Source: Nostoc sp. NMS2 (GTDB lineage: Bacteria > Cyanobacteriota > Cyanobacteriia > Cyanobacteriales > Nostocaceae). From it: a stretch of DNA of 64,000 nucleotides. Below, in pieces: positions 55,121-64,000 of this stretch. The position numbers and the translations under genes are program-made. The stretch's first letter is position 1. Each line of letters begins with the position of its first letter. The stretch lies in assembly GCF_017115105.1 (NCBI RefSeq), contig NZ_JABXKH010000047.1, forward strand, positions 1 to 64,000, in the 5' to 3' direction. The notes below the pieces were generated by a model that worked only from the letters and a program-made list of their open reading frames with translations, was not told the DNA's origin and searched no databases.

Positions 55121-56893
55121 ATGGCTAACAACGAAGCTAATAATTCCGCCTTGAAAATTATTCCTTTGGGCGGTTTGCACGAAATTGGGAAAAATACCTG
55201 TCTTTTTGAGTATGACGATGAAATTATCCTGTTAGATGCAGGATTGGCTTTTCCCACAGAGGCGATGCATGGAGTAAATATTGTCTTGCCAGATACGACC
55301 TATCTGCGGGAAAATCGCCACAAAATTAAAGGGATGATCGTTACTCACGGTCATGAAGATCATATAGGCGGGATTGCTTTTCATCTCAAGCAATTTGATA
55401 TCCCCGTGATTTATGGGCCCAGGCTAGCAATGGCAATGCTAGAGGGTAAATTGGAAGAAGCAGGAGTCCGCGATCGCACAGAAATCAGAACAGTTCTACC
55501 ACGTGATGTAGTACGGATTGGCAAAAACTTTTTAGTAGAATATATCCGTAACACCCACTCCATCGCGGATAGTTTTACTGTTGCCATTCATACTCCCCTT
55601 GGTGTAGTCATTCACACAGGGGATTTCAAAATTGACCATACCCCAGTAGATGGTGAAAAGTTTGATTTGCAACGATTAGCAGAACATGGTGAAAAAGGCG
55701 TTCTTTGCCTGCTAAGTGATTCCACCAACGCTGAGATACCAGGATTTACACCTTCGGAACGTTCAGTTTATCCCAATCTGGAGAGAGTATTTAGTCAAGC
55801 CACTGGGCGATTATTTGTCACAACCTTTGCTTCCAGCGTGCATCGCATCAACATGATTTTGGATATCGCCAAGAAACAAAATCGCGTAGTGACGATTGTG
55901 GGGCGTTCCATGCTCAACTTGATTGCTCATGCCCGTAATCTAGGTTACATCAAGTGTGAAGATAATCTGCTGCAACCATTACACGCAGTCCGCAATCTAC
56001 CTGATGAAAAAGTACTGATTTTAACTACAGGTTCTCAGGGTGAGTCAATGGCAGCAATGACCCGCATTGCTAACAAAGAACATCCTCATATTAAAATCCG
56101 CCAAGGAGATACGGTAGTATTCTCTGCTAACCCAATTCCCGGAAATACGATCGCTGTAGTCAACACCATTGATAAATTAATGATTCAGGGTGCAAAAGTG
56201 GTCTATGGACGCGATAAAGGGATTCACGTCTCAGGGCATGGCTGTCAGGAAGAACAAAAGCTGATGATTGCCTTAACTCGACCCAAATTCTTTGTGCCAT
56301 TTCACGGCGAACATCGAATGCTGGTGAAGCACGCAGAAACGGCTCAGAGTATGGGTATTCCCGCAGAGAATATGATCATTATTCAGAATGGTGATATTGT
56401 CGAACTGACTGAAGATGCTATTCGCGTCGCTGGTAAAGTGCCATCTGGTATCGAATTGGTGGATACTACCAGTTCGGGTATGGTAAGTGCCAAAGTTTTA
56501 CAAGAACGGCAACGCATGGCTTCAGAAGGGATTATCACGATCGCAGCTGCCATTGATTGGAATGGTAAACTGTTGGCGAAACCAGAAACTCACCTCCGGG
56601 GTGTAGTTACAAGTGTAGAGCGATCGCTGCTCCAAACCTGGGTAAAACAACGCATTGAAGAAATCCTCACCGTGCGCTGGACAGAATTTGCTCCTAGCGA
56701 AGGTGAAGCAGCAGATATAGACTGGGGTGGATTGCAAGGAACTTTAGAACGAGAATTGCAACGTTCCATCCGTCGGGAATTGCAATGTCAGCCATCTGTG
56801 ACTTTATTGATGCAAATTCCTGATGAGCCACCCGTAAAAGTCGCCGATGGCAGAAGACGACGGACTCGGACTGCTGCTCAGGTAGCATCATAG
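55121..56893 (+). CDS. rnj: Ribonuclease J
   Basis: This metallo-beta-lactamase/beta-CASP RNase has 5'-exo- and endonuclease activity in mRNA decay. Of its 590 residues, the zinc motif THGHEDHIGG lies near 75-85, further ligands in HTGDFKIDHT, and the beta-CASP Asp and His in LLSDSTNAE and HVSGHGCQEEQK. The C-terminal ~130 residues are Arg-rich. It follows asd-dapA, an arrangement often seen in cyanobacteria. Confidence 0.95.
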   Translation: MANNEANNSALKIIPLGGLHEIGKNTCLFEYDDEIILLDAGLAFPTEAMHGVNIVLPDTTYLRENRHKIKGMIVTHGHEDHIGGIAFHLKQFDIPVIYGPRLAMAMLEGKLEEAGVRDRTEIRTVLPRDVVRIGKNFLVEYIRNTHSIADSFTVAIHTPLGVVIHTGDFKIDHTPVDGEKFDLQRLAEHGEKGVLCLLSDSTNAEIPGFTPSERSVYPNLERVFSQATGRLFVTTFASSVHRINMILDIAKKQNRVVTIVGRSMLNLIAHARNLGYIKCEDNLLQPLHAVRNLPDEKVLILTTGSQGESMAAMTRIANKEHPHIKIRQGDTVVFSANPIPGNTIAVVNTIDKLMIQGAKVVYGRDKGIHVSGHGCQEEQKLMIALTRPKFFVPFHGEHRMLVKHAETAQSMGIPAENMIIIQNGDIVELTEDAIRVAGKVPSGIELVDTTSSGMVSAKVLQERQRMASEGIITIAAAIDWNGKLLAKPETHLRGVVTSVERSLLQTWVKQRIEEILTVRWTEFAPSEGEAADIDWGGLQGTLERELQRSIRRELQCQPSVTLLMQIPDEPPVKVADGRRRRTRTAAQVAS

Positions 56894-57047
56894 GGAATTT
56901 AAGGTAAATTTCATCCAGAAGCGCAGAGACGTAGAATTTTTCTAATGTCTTTGCGCTTTGGCGTGAGATATAGTCTTTTATTATGGGTATAGAAGCCCCA
57001 GTAAAACAGTAAATAGTATTTGCCTATAGTTATTGGAGGCGATCGCT

Positions 57048-57608
57048 ATGACTAAAACACCAATAAAAATTAGTACTCTTGAAGAATACATCAATTTTGA
57101 TGATGGCACAGACAAGCGCTATGAACTTGAGAATGGGGTGCTGCTAGAAATGCCTCCTGGGACTGGTAAGCATGAGGCGATTATCACCTTACTCTTAGTT
57201 CGCTTCTTTTTAGAAATTCAAAAAATGGGACTGCCTTTACAACCTTGTCCTAACGGTACAGAGGTACTGACCAATAAACAACCCAGGCGACCTGATATTT
57301 GTGTGATTACCAACCAACAGGCACAAAGTATTGAGAGTACTTCGGCTATCCTCAAAACTGCTCCACCCCTTTTAGTTGAGGTGGTAAGTCCTGAATCTGT
57401 TGACCGGGACTATAACCAAAAAACTTCTAAGTATGCAGTTATTGGTGTGATCGAGTATTGGATTGTTGACCCCTTAAAAAATAAGGTGACAGTGTGTTTG
57501 CTAGACAATGATAGTTACAAGCAAACTGTGTTTACTGGAAACCAGCAAATTATTTCTCAAATATTCTCAGAACTAACCCTGACGGCCCAGCAGGTGCTTT
57601 CAGCTTAA
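57048..57608 (+). CDS. Uma2-family (DUF820) putative endonuclease
   Basis: It has 186 residues from the ATG at 57048, with GGAGG 9 bases upstream deciding the start. Landmarks are RYELENGVLLEMPPGTGKHE, RRPDICVIT, PPLLVEVVSPESVDRDYNQK and EYWIVDPLKNKVTV. This is a common cyanobacterial subfamily of unknown role. It stands alone. Confidence 0.9.
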   Translation: MTKTPIKISTLEEYINFDDGTDKRYELENGVLLEMPPGTGKHEAIITLLLVRFFLEIQKMGLPLQPCPNGTEVLTNKQPRRPDICVITNQQAQSIESTSAILKTAPPLLVEVVSPESVDRDYNQKTSKYAVIGVIEYWIVDPLKNKVTVCLLDNDSYKQTVFTGNQQIISQIFSELTLTAQQVLSA

Positions 57609-58252
57609 GCTGAATTAGACAAACCTCTCCCTGCCTTGAACTTTCGTTCAAGTCTGTCCCTCTCCGACTCGGAGAGGGACGGTTTTGTGTAGTAAAACCA
57701 GGGAGAGGTTTCTGTATTAAGTTAACTAGCCTCTCTCTACTTCTAATACGATTTCACGAAATGCCTGATACAAACGATTTGTCTCTAATTCTGTCCCCCT
57801 GCTCGCCTGCTGACTATTTGTATCAACCTTAAAGTGAAATGGTATCAGGCATTCAGCCAGCAATAAACAGAACACACTTACGTGAGAAAGTGGGAACACG
57901 GAGAGGAAAAATGCCTTCTAGGGTATTACTGATGTTTATACTTAGCAAAAATACTTTTTGAAAAACCTTATATTAAGTTCTGTAAATGTTACACTAAAAC
58001 CTATCCAATGATGGATGTCTTTATTAAAATTTAAACTGTGTCAAGTTATGAACAAGATCGTAATATTACACTACCGATCCCCATAAATTTGCGATTAACT
58101 TGACGTAGTAATAAATTAGGTTCTGACTTAAGTGGCTAATCAGGTATCACATTATATCGCAGTCAGGACGCGATTTTTCCGGGAAAGTTCGTTGCCACGT
58201 TGTATATATTCATCAAAAAGGTGAATAACCTCAATAATACAGAGGATTAACC
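57609..58252. other. Intergenic region with an inverted repeat copy
   Basis: 57626-57716 is an inverted copy of the interior of the 46.6-kb element. About 57758-57856 holds complementary 'aatgcctgatac' and 'gtatcaggcatt'. The rest has no recognised feature. Confidence 0.5.
57626..57716. repeat. Inverted copy of the 46.6-kb element interior
   Basis: It reads 'aaacctctccctgccttg', then 'tccctctccgactcggagag' and 'accagggagaggtttc'. It is the reverse complement of the 46.68-46.77 kb interior with few changes, but lacks the 17-bp ends. Confidence 0.75.
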
Positions 58253-58630
58253 ATGAAGGTATTCGACAATACCACAAAAAAGATTTTTCTGGCAAGCTGG
58301 GTATCAATTAATCAAGCAGAGACTAGTGACCACAAAGTAACCCAGCTAAACCGTTCTATTTCTAAGCCTTACTGGGATATTCTCCAACCTTTACGGCAGC
58401 GTGTAGAAAACATTCAAGTCCGCGATCGCCAACTAGCTCACCGTTTGTGCAAACTGATCCCATCTCAGTGCCCCTTTGAGCGAGATGTCAAAGTATTTGG
58501 GAAAACCTTGTTTCACATTCCGCCCATGTGCAAACTTAACCCCTTATATGAAGAAGTGGTTGGTCTACGTTTCCGAGCGCTGTGCTATCTAGCCGATGAA
58601 TGCGGCGAAGATATATCGCAGTACTGCTGA
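58253..58630 (+). CDS. Mo-dependent nitrogenase C-terminal domain (Mo-nitro_C) protein
   Basis: The 125-residue protein contains the Mo-nitro_C pattern in its second half: HRLCKLIPSQCPFERDVKVF, IPPMCKLNPLYEEVVGLRFR and ALCYLADECGEDI. Despite the domain name these proteins are small, widespread in cyanobacteria and not proven to be part of nitrogenase. There are no nif genes nearby. Several cysteines could bind metal. Confidence 0.85.
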   Translation: MKVFDNTTKKIFLASWVSINQAETSDHKVTQLNRSISKPYWDILQPLRQRVENIQVRDRQLAHRLCKLIPSQCPFERDVKVFGKTLFHIPPMCKLNPLYEEVVGLRFRALCYLADECGEDISQYC

Positions 58631-58721
58631 GGGAAAAGTGAGGAGTGAGGAGTAATGAGTGAAGAATTAACAATATAACTCCTAACTCCTAACTCCCTGC
58701 TATTTTTTTACTATTTTTTTA

Positions 58722-60596
58722 CTATTTTTTTTGCCATTTTTGGATGGCATCCTGAGCATCTTCGTAAGCGCCTGTCTCCTCTGGCACTAGCGCAGCAGTT
58801 GCAATTGCAGCATTGCGATCTCCTTCGTTGGCACGACGCTTGGCCAGGTCTAAAATTTTCTCACTCCATTTATTGATCGATTTTTGGGCACTATCAAAGC
58901 CTGGTTGACCTGCTGGTACTTTCTTGGCAACTTCGATCGCCCGATTGTAGGTAGATGCCTGTCCAGACTTAATTAAGGCATTAGCTGCATCTAAAAGAGT
59001 TTTGTTACTCACATACTGCTTGCCCTCTAGCCGCCACAGGTTAATAGCTGCTTGTGCTTTGGCGTAGGGGGCTTCATCTTTGGTAATTAATCGCGCGGCG
59101 GCAATAGCGCTAGCATACTGTCTTTGTTTAGCACGACCCTCTGCTAAATCTAAAATCATTCGACTCCAAATCTTAATATTCTCCTGAGCTTGTTCGTATA
59201 GTGGTTCACCGGGTTTAATTTTCCGAGCTGTAGCGATCGCCATGCTCAAATCGCTAGCCTGAGTTTGTCTGAGCGACATTTTCGCCAAGTCTAATACTGC
59301 TTGATTCCGCTTTTTCGACTCGGAACTAGAGGTGATTTGGGCGCTAGATTGGTTGTTAAGTCTAACTACTGAAGCGCGATCGCTTGGTAAATTCTCGATC
59401 GCCTGGCGATCGCTAGTATTGGGCGACGTGCTTGATATTTGCTTAATTCTAAAAATTTCTTGATTGCGAAGAAAAACTACAGCGATTAAACCTGCTACTA
59501 GCAAGCTGCCTCCGCCCCACAAGAGAAACTGTTTCCAAAAAGGGAGGCTTGGCTGATTTGATGGCAATCGAGAGACGTAACCTTTAGAGGAATTGGGGAT
59601 AAATCTTCCCCTGGGATTCTCTCCTAAAGAAGTTTCCGCCATTGGCTGGGAAACTAAGCTAGTAGCTAACTCTTGAGCTGGTTGACTTTTAGGCTTCTCG
59701 ACCTTATAAGCCTTTACCTGCTGGGAGGAGTTGACAGTTGCTTCTCGCCATTTGCCGCGTTCTGCTGAAGTTCTAGGGTAATCGTCGAGGGGAGGGGCTG
59801 CAAGAGCAACAGCAAAGGATTCTTCGGGATAAATCACCGGATTTGCTTCAAAGTCACTTTCCATTGCCAATTCTGGCAAGATTACCTGCGCCCTTGATGG
59901 GATGATGGTGGCAGGGTTTTGGACAGGTCGCCAGTGGTGGTGACATAATTTTGGCACGATCAGACTTAGGTAACTTTCTAAATCTGACAAGTTACTGCCA
60001 TTACCAGAACGTAAAGCTTCTAACAAAGCTGCTGTAAAGAATCCGTGACCTAATTCGCTACTTTCGTGGGAAAATTGCTCTGGTTGACAAGAAAGAATTG
60101 TCGCCAGTTGTAGTTCTTGGGCTAGTTCTATTGTTTCTTCACCAACGGGAGCATCTGCTTGAGTGCCAAAAGCGCGGTTGATATCGAGTAGTAGCAATAC
60201 ATTTAAGTCAGCAAGTTGGAGACTTTGCATTAGCGATCGCAATTCTATGCCAGTCTCTTGCACGAGTTCGGGGTTGCCCTCTGCTGGTATTAAGTAATCT
60301 TTGCCCTTGTAGTTGACTCCATAACCGCTAAAGAATAACCATAGATAGTCTTCCGGTTGCCAACTTCTCGCTGCCAAATCTTCAAGCAGCAGCAGAATGT
60401 TCTCTTTAGTTGGATAAGTTGATCGATCGCCAATTGGCGGCGAAGTATCCGTCATTAGAAGGCAATGTTTGGGGAGAAAGCCTGCCTCTGTCACCAAAAA
60501 ATCCTCTAGTGCCTCAGCATCCGCTTGGGCACAACTTAAAGGTTGAAATAACTGATAGTGATTGATGCCAATCGCGATCGCCCAGTAATTTGCCAT
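58722..60596 (-). CDS. Caspase-like (orthocaspase p20) protein with both catalytic residues replaced
   Basis: This 624-residue protein has an N-terminal caspase p20-like domain (~1-235: YWAIAIGINHYQLFQPLSCA, QPEDYLWLFFSGYGVNYKGK, LNVLLLLDINRAFGT). In active members the motifs are S-G-H-G and D-x-C; here they are SGYG and DINR, so His is Tyr and Cys is Asn. It is a pseudo-orthocaspase, probably a binding scaffold. A linker, one transmembrane helix (~357-378) and a C-terminal region of about four helical repeats (LDLAKxRxxxxxxxxAIATA type, ~60 residues each) follow. It is monocistronic. Confidence 0.88.
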   Translation of the reverse strand: MANYWAIAIGINHYQLFQPLSCAQADAEALEDFLVTEAGFLPKHCLLMTDTSPPIGDRSTYPTKENILLLLEDLAARSWQPEDYLWLFFSGYGVNYKGKDYLIPAEGNPELVQETGIELRSLMQSLQLADLNVLLLLDINRAFGTQADAPVGEETIELAQELQLATILSCQPEQFSHESSELGHGFFTAALLEALRSGNGSNLSDLESYLSLIVPKLCHHHWRPVQNPATIIPSRAQVILPELAMESDFEANPVIYPEESFAVALAAPPLDDYPRTSAERGKWREATVNSSQQVKAYKVEKPKSQPAQELATSLVSQPMAETSLGENPRGRFIPNSSKGYVSRLPSNQPSLPFWKQFLLWGGGSLLVAGLIAVVFLRNQEIFRIKQISSTSPNTSDRQAIENLPSDRASVVRLNNQSSAQITSSSESKKRNQAVLDLAKMSLRQTQASDLSMAIATARKIKPGEPLYEQAQENIKIWSRMILDLAEGRAKQRQYASAIAAARLITKDEAPYAKAQAAINLWRLEGKQYVSNKTLLDAANALIKSGQASTYNRAIEVAKKVPAGQPGFDSAQKSINKWSEKILDLAKRRANEGDRNAAIATAALVPEETGAYEDAQDAIQKWQKK

Positions 60597-60796
60597 CCCG
60601 CTCTTTGTCAGTTATTGTTTGCTGGTCTTAAAATTGCGGTTGGCTTTGCCAAAAAAACAAAGCTAACCTATGTCTTATAGTCTAGGTGATTCTCATCGAA
60701 TCTTAAGTTAGAATGTAATTTTTATTACGTTAGTTAGTCGGAAAATACCTTTTACCTAATTTCAATAACAGATCATCACTAAGGAGATAGAAGGTC

Positions 60797-61279
60797 ATGA
60801 GCAAGATTGCTGCTCACCTACCATCATCGATCACTCCCTTTTCAGTTATTAGCCAAATTGCCAGAAGAATCCGGATAGTTCCTTTATTAATTTTGCTCAT
60901 ATCTACTGTTCCTGCGTGGTTTTTGACAGAAGCGATCGCACCCCAGGTTGTGCGAGCTTACACCGCGAGAGTCGATCTAGCTATTGACCGCCTGCCGGAA
61001 GAAAACTATGAAACCGTTCTACGGAGGGCGGAAGCGGCCGCTAGAGCAGCTGCCCAGAGGAGCTTCGACCAAGATATCTTGGTGACAGATGTTTCCATCA
61101 TTGTGTCCGTACAAAATTATGGAGCGATCGCACCAGTTCTGGCATTAGATGTGAGTCGTCCCCAATGGCGATCGCGTCCCGATGCTCAAAATTGGGCTAC
61201 TTACTTCAAAACTGCGCGATCGCTACTTTTCTTTGACAATGGCTCTACCGCAGCTAACGGTGTATCAAGCAAAAAATGA
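60797..61279 (+). CDS. Exported or membrane-anchored hypothetical protein
   Basis: The 160-residue protein has a hydrophobic helix near 31-47 (IVPLLILLISTVPAWFLTEA), possibly a signal anchor. A soluble, Ala/Arg-rich domain with LPEENYETVLRRAEAAARAA and a conserved-looking ILVTDVSIIVSVQNYGAIAP follows. A good GGAGAT ribosome site precedes it. No family is recognised with certainty. It lies just before the candidate 6S-like RNA. Confidence 0.7.
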   Translation: MSKIAAHLPSSITPFSVISQIARRIRIVPLLILLISTVPAWFLTEAIAPQVVRAYTARVDLAIDRLPEENYETVLRRAEAAARAAAQRSFDQDILVTDVSIIVSVQNYGAIAPVLALDVSRPQWRSRPDAQNWATYFKTARSLLFFDNGSTAANGVSSKK

Positions 61280-61285
61280 AGGATT

Positions 61286-61460
61286 GAAGAAGAGGCAAGG
61301 GAGCAGGGAGCAGGGGGAATAGAACAGAAAGGGGATTGACCCCAACTGTTGCGCTAGTTTCCCGTGGGGGACTCAGACCCATGTTCCGAAGAAGCTTCAC
61401 AGCATGAAGAAGGGGTCATTTCCCCCAGCTAAGAGCCCTCTTCCCACTGCCTCTTCGTTG
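61286..61460 (+). ncRNA. Candidate structured RNA, possibly 6S (6Sa) RNA
   Basis: The ends GAAGAGGCA (61289-61297) and TGCCTCTTC (61448-61456) pair perfectly and enclose ~150 bases. An inner stem TGGGGGA/TTCCCCCA plus GACCC/GGGTC and CATG/CATG forms a long hairpin (61364-61427), and a G-rich 5' arm faces a C-rich 3' arm. Length (~170) and the closed-stem/bubble/hairpin plan resemble 6S RNA. It is purine-rich and has no reading frame. Strand is inferred from the neighbouring rpmF and is not certain. Confidence 0.5.
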
Positions 61461-61620
61461 AGCTAGACATGGAGACGCAAAGAGTGGAATACTTAAATAA
61501 TTCCCTATGTTGCCGTGTCCTACTTTAATCTCAACCTATCAATTCAACTTACCTGTTGTTCTTCGCGTCAGTGGATGGCCTAGAATAAGAAGGTTGTCAA
61601 GAATCACGATATCTGCTGAC

Positions 61621-61794
61621 ATGGCTGTTCCTAAGAAGAAAACTTCCAAATCAAAACGAGATAAACGTCGAGCTACCTGGAGGCACAAAGCCGTCGTCGA
61701 AGCTCAGAAAGCCCTCTCTCTGGGTAAGTCAATTTTGACTGGACGTTCTACATTTGTGTATCCAGCTGCTGAAGAAGAGGAAGAAGAATCATAA
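61621..61794 (+). CDS. rpmF: 50S ribosomal protein L32
   Basis: The ATG at 61621 gives [20 protein letters not shown] and 57 residues in all, matching cyanobacterial L32, including [15 protein letters not shown]. The tail is acidic (EEEEEES). An in-frame upstream extension from 61507 is not supported. No cysteines are present, so this is the zinc-free form. Confidence 0.95.
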   Translation: MAVPKKKTSKSKRDKRRATWRHKAVVEAQKALSLGKSILTGRSTFVYPAAEEEEEES

Positions 61795-62064
61795 TTTCCC
61801 AGTCAGGCAAAGCATAAACAGCACCAATCTTTTTACTACTGGAGCAACGCTTTTTATTAGCTTTCCTGATTGCATTTTGAATCATATATACTCTACACAA
61901 GCTCATTAGCTCGAGAAAAATTGGTAGTGAGTAATTGGGAACATCCATTACCCATTACCTATCATTAATGAGTGATAATCATATAAAAGTAAAACATCTG
62001 GTAGTGTTGGCAACTCAGCAAGAAAGCTTGTAAACACTTTGAGAAAACTTATTTTTCTCCAACT
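61795..62064. other. Spacer after rpmF
   Basis: AT-rich, no recognised gene, repeat or terminator. Confidence 0.4.
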
Positions 62065-62670
62065 ATGCTAGGAAAATTTTTTCACAAACCAGGGAAAGAA
62101 GAGGGGGAACGTGTTCCTCCTGGTCAACACTTAGCTAAAGGTTTCCCCGTACTAACTTACGGCGCAACTCCCCAAGTCAGCATTGAGGAATGGGAGTTTC
62201 GAGTCTGGGGTTTAGCAAAACCTGCTACCTTTAGTTGGTCAGACTTTATGGCGCTACCTCAACACGAATTCACGGCAGACTTCCACTGTGTAACGCGCTG
62301 GTCTAAACTTGATGTCAAATGGACTGGCATTAAAGTTACAGATTTCATGGATCTGATTGAGCTAGATCCAAAAGTAGCCCACATTATGGAACACTGCTAC
62401 GGTGGCTACACTACCAATATTTCTGTAGAAGATTTCATCCGGGAAGAAAACTTCTTTGCCTTTAAAGTTTTTGGTGAAGACCTTCCATCTGAACACGGTG
62501 GTCCGATGCGGCTAGTTGTTCCCCACCTCTACGCTTGGAAAAGTGCTAAGTGGATTAATGGTTTAGAGTTTTTGGCTGGTGAAGAACTTGGTTTTTGGGA
62601 GCGCAATGGCTACCATCGCCGTGGTGAACCTTGGGCTGAGGAGCGTTACAGCAACGCTTTTGGGTTTTAA
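62065..62670 (+). CDS. Sulfite-oxidase-like molybdopterin oxidoreductase
   Basis: The 201-residue protein is a molybdopterin-binding oxidoreductase core of the sulfite oxidase/YedY (MsrP) fold. The Mo-ligand Cys is in DFHCVTRWSKLDVKWTG near 75. GPMRLVVPHLYAWKSAKWIN in the second half is characteristic. There is no signal peptide or Tat motif, so it may be cytoplasmic, unlike MsrP. The partner and substrate are unknown. Confidence 0.88.
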   Translation: MLGKFFHKPGKEEGERVPPGQHLAKGFPVLTYGATPQVSIEEWEFRVWGLAKPATFSWSDFMALPQHEFTADFHCVTRWSKLDVKWTGIKVTDFMDLIELDPKVAHIMEHCYGGYTTNISVEDFIREENFFAFKVFGEDLPSEHGGPMRLVVPHLYAWKSAKWINGLEFLAGEELGFWERNGYHRRGEPWAEERYSNAFGF

Positions 62671-62751
62671 GAGTTAGGAGTTAAGAAGGGAACAGGTTAC
62701 AGGTTACAGTGAAGAAAAACTATACCCTATCACCTGTACCCTTTAACCTTT

Positions 62752-64000
62752 TTATCCCAGAAGTTTCTTTATGAGTGGCAATTTGCCCTCATAAGGAGCG
62801 TATCGCCATTTTAAATCTAGCCAGAAGGAGTTTTGCAATACGCTTTTGTTATGGGAAAAGGTATCAAAACTTGCTTTGCCGTGATAGTTACCAATACCGC
62901 TATCTCCTACCCCACCAAATGGTAAAGAGGAGACACCAACCTGCATCACTGTGTCATTGATGCAGACTCCACCAGATGAAGTTTCTTGCAAAACTCGCTT
63001 TTGCAGGTTTTTGTCTTGAGAAAATAAGTATAACGCCAAGGGTTTAGGTCTAGAGTTAATCAACGCGATCGCTTCGGCAATGTCAGTATATTCAATAATT
63101 GGTAAAATTGGCCCAAAAATCTCTTCCTGCATTACAGGATCTTCCAACGAGACATTATCAATCACTGTGGGAGCGATATAACGCTCTGAAGGCTGGTTTT
63201 CTCCACCGATGATAACTTCACCATCTTTGAGAAAATTAACCAATCTATCAAAGTGTTTTTGACTGATAATCCTGGCATAATCAGGACTACTTACAGGATT
63301 ATCACCATAAAATTCTTTTAGGCATTTTTTCAGCCCATCTATTAAATCTTTTTTGATTTTTTTATTAACTAAAAGATAGTCAGGGGCGATACAAGTTTGT
63401 CCAGCATTAATAAATTTGCCCCAAGTAATTCGTCTGACAGTGTGTTCAAGATTAATATCAGTATCTACTATACAAGGACTTTTACCACCCAATTCTAAAG
63501 TCACTGGGGTGAGATATTTGGCTGCTGCTACCATGATGATTTTGCCGATAGCTGTGCCACCTGTAAAAAAGATATGATCAAACTTTTCTGCAAGTAGTTT
63601 TTGACTTGCTTCCACATCTCCTTCTACGACTGCAATATAAGCTGGGTCAAAATGTTTGGCAATAATCTTAGCAATAACACCAGAGGTATGAGAAGCAATT
63701 TCTGAAGGTTTGATAATTGTACAATTACCGGCTGCGATCGCACCTACTAACGGTGAGATAATTAACTGAAATGGATAGTTCCAAGGGCCAATGATTAAAA
63801 CAACCCCTAACGGTTCTGGATAAATTTTTGCTGAGTAGGAAAAAAAATCAAAGGAAACGGCTGCTTTTTTGGGCTTAGTCCAATTTTGAAGATGTTTTAT
63901 GGCGTAATCGATTTCTTTGATGACACCGATTTCTGTAAGGTAAGCCTCCAATTCTGGTTTATGTAAATCTGCTTTTAATGCCTCGACTATTGATTGTTCA
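62752..64000 (-). CDS. Aldehyde dehydrogenase (5' end beyond window)
   Basis: The frame stays open to the right edge (EQSIVEALKADLHKPELEAY), so the N-terminus is missing; about 415 residues are visible. GPWNYPFQLIISPLVGAIAA gives the NAD-site strand, LELGGKSPC the catalytic-Glu region, and GQTCIAPDYLL the nucleophile Cys. It resembles the cyanobacterial AlkH/AldE-type fatty-aldehyde dehydrogenases, with a hydrophobic C-terminus. It is convergent with the sulfite-oxidase-like gene. Confidence 0.9.
   Translation of the reverse strand, partial: EQSIVEALKADLHKPELEAYLTEIGVIKEIDYAIKHLQNWTKPKKAAVSFDFFSYSAKIYPEPLGVVLIIGPWNYPFQLIISPLVGAIAAGNCTIIKPSEIASHTSGVIAKIIAKHFDPAYIAVVEGDVEASQKLLAEKFDHIFFTGGTAIGKIIMVAAAKYLTPVTLELGGKSPCIVDTDINLEHTVRRITWGKFINAGQTCIAPDYLLVNKKIKKDLIDGLKKCLKEFYGDNPVSSPDYARIISQKHFDRLVNFLKDGEVIIGGENQPSERYIAPTVIDNVSLEDPVMQEEIFGPILPIIEYTDIAEAIALINSRPKPLALYLFSQDKNLQKRVLQETSSGGVCINDTVMQVGVSSLPFGGVGDSGIGNYHGKASFDTFSHNKSVLQNSFWLDLKWRYAPYEGKLPLIKKLLG

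Noticed and set aside
58253-58630. Interpretation as a nitrogenase structural gene
   Set aside because: Only the small Mo-nitro_C domain is present; there is no cofactor-binding region and no nif genes nearby.

Overview
The window looks like chromosome of a filamentous, probably heterocyst-type cyanobacterium (Nostoc/Anabaena-like). It carries an allophycocyanin-family subunit (ApcD), many HIP1 octamers (GCGATCGC), heptameric tandem repeats of the TTACGAA type, runs of 'caaatgac', the cyanobacterial pair DUF3038/DUF4335, a 4-Cys Ser/Thr kinase, a Mo-nitrogenase C-terminal-type protein and an orthocaspase-like protein. Base composition is moderately AT-rich, except for one GC-rich glycine-repeat gene. 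No rRNA, CRISPR array or tRNA was recognised.

Layout. 0-9 kb: lspA, a secreted Pro/Thr repeat protein, an FHA-fused class A penicillin-binding protein, DUF4335-DUF3038, apt, a DppB-type ABC permease and a small conserved protein. 9-11 kb: a small accessory patch with a DUF1778-GNAT toxin-antitoxin pair, a Phd antitoxin with a truncated VapC, and a Uma2 gene. 11-15.4 kb: purF and purL. 15.6-18.4 kb: a short protein followed by an 837-residue glycine-rich RTX-like repeat protein. 19-25 kb: apcD, rlmD, an RsbW-like anti-sigma kinase, three small conserved proteins and asnS. 25-28 kb: a 4-Cys Ser/Thr kinase coupled to a small exported protein whose end runs into a broken TnpB element with a tiny ribbon-helix-helix gene. 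28-32 kb: an amphipathic-helix protein, a lipase-like hydrolase, a VOC protein and a DUF92 membrane protein. 32-40.4 kb: a type I secretion locus (PpiC isomerase, cNMP/C39-like ABC exporter, subtilase remnants, intact subtilase, convergent HlyD). 40.5-47.7 kb: an SDR protein, a small SAP-like/RHH patch beside palindromes, ribosomal protein S1, dienelactone hydrolase, a GntR regulator, Uma2 and an alpha/beta hydrolase. 47.9-51.8 kb: the proteostasis cluster tig-clpP-clpX. 52.7-57 kb: asd-dapA-rnj, giving the first lysine/diaminopimelate steps plus an RNase. 57-64 kb: Uma2, a Mo-nitro_C protein, a pseudo-orthocaspase, a candidate 6S-like RNA, rpmF, a sulfite-oxidase-like protein and a 5'-truncated aldehyde dehydrogenase.

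How it fits together. Most of the window is core metabolism and housekeeping with long repeat-rich spacers. The accessory interest lies in the type I secretion locus and its possible cargo (subtilase, and perhaps the distant RTX-like protein), the pseudo-orthocaspase, the two toxin-antitoxin systems colliding at 9.94 kb, the broken TnpB element, and several non-autonomous palindromic elements. Some of these repeats appear to have entered coding sequence in frame (purL, DUF92). All family assignments come from reading motifs and were not checked against databases.
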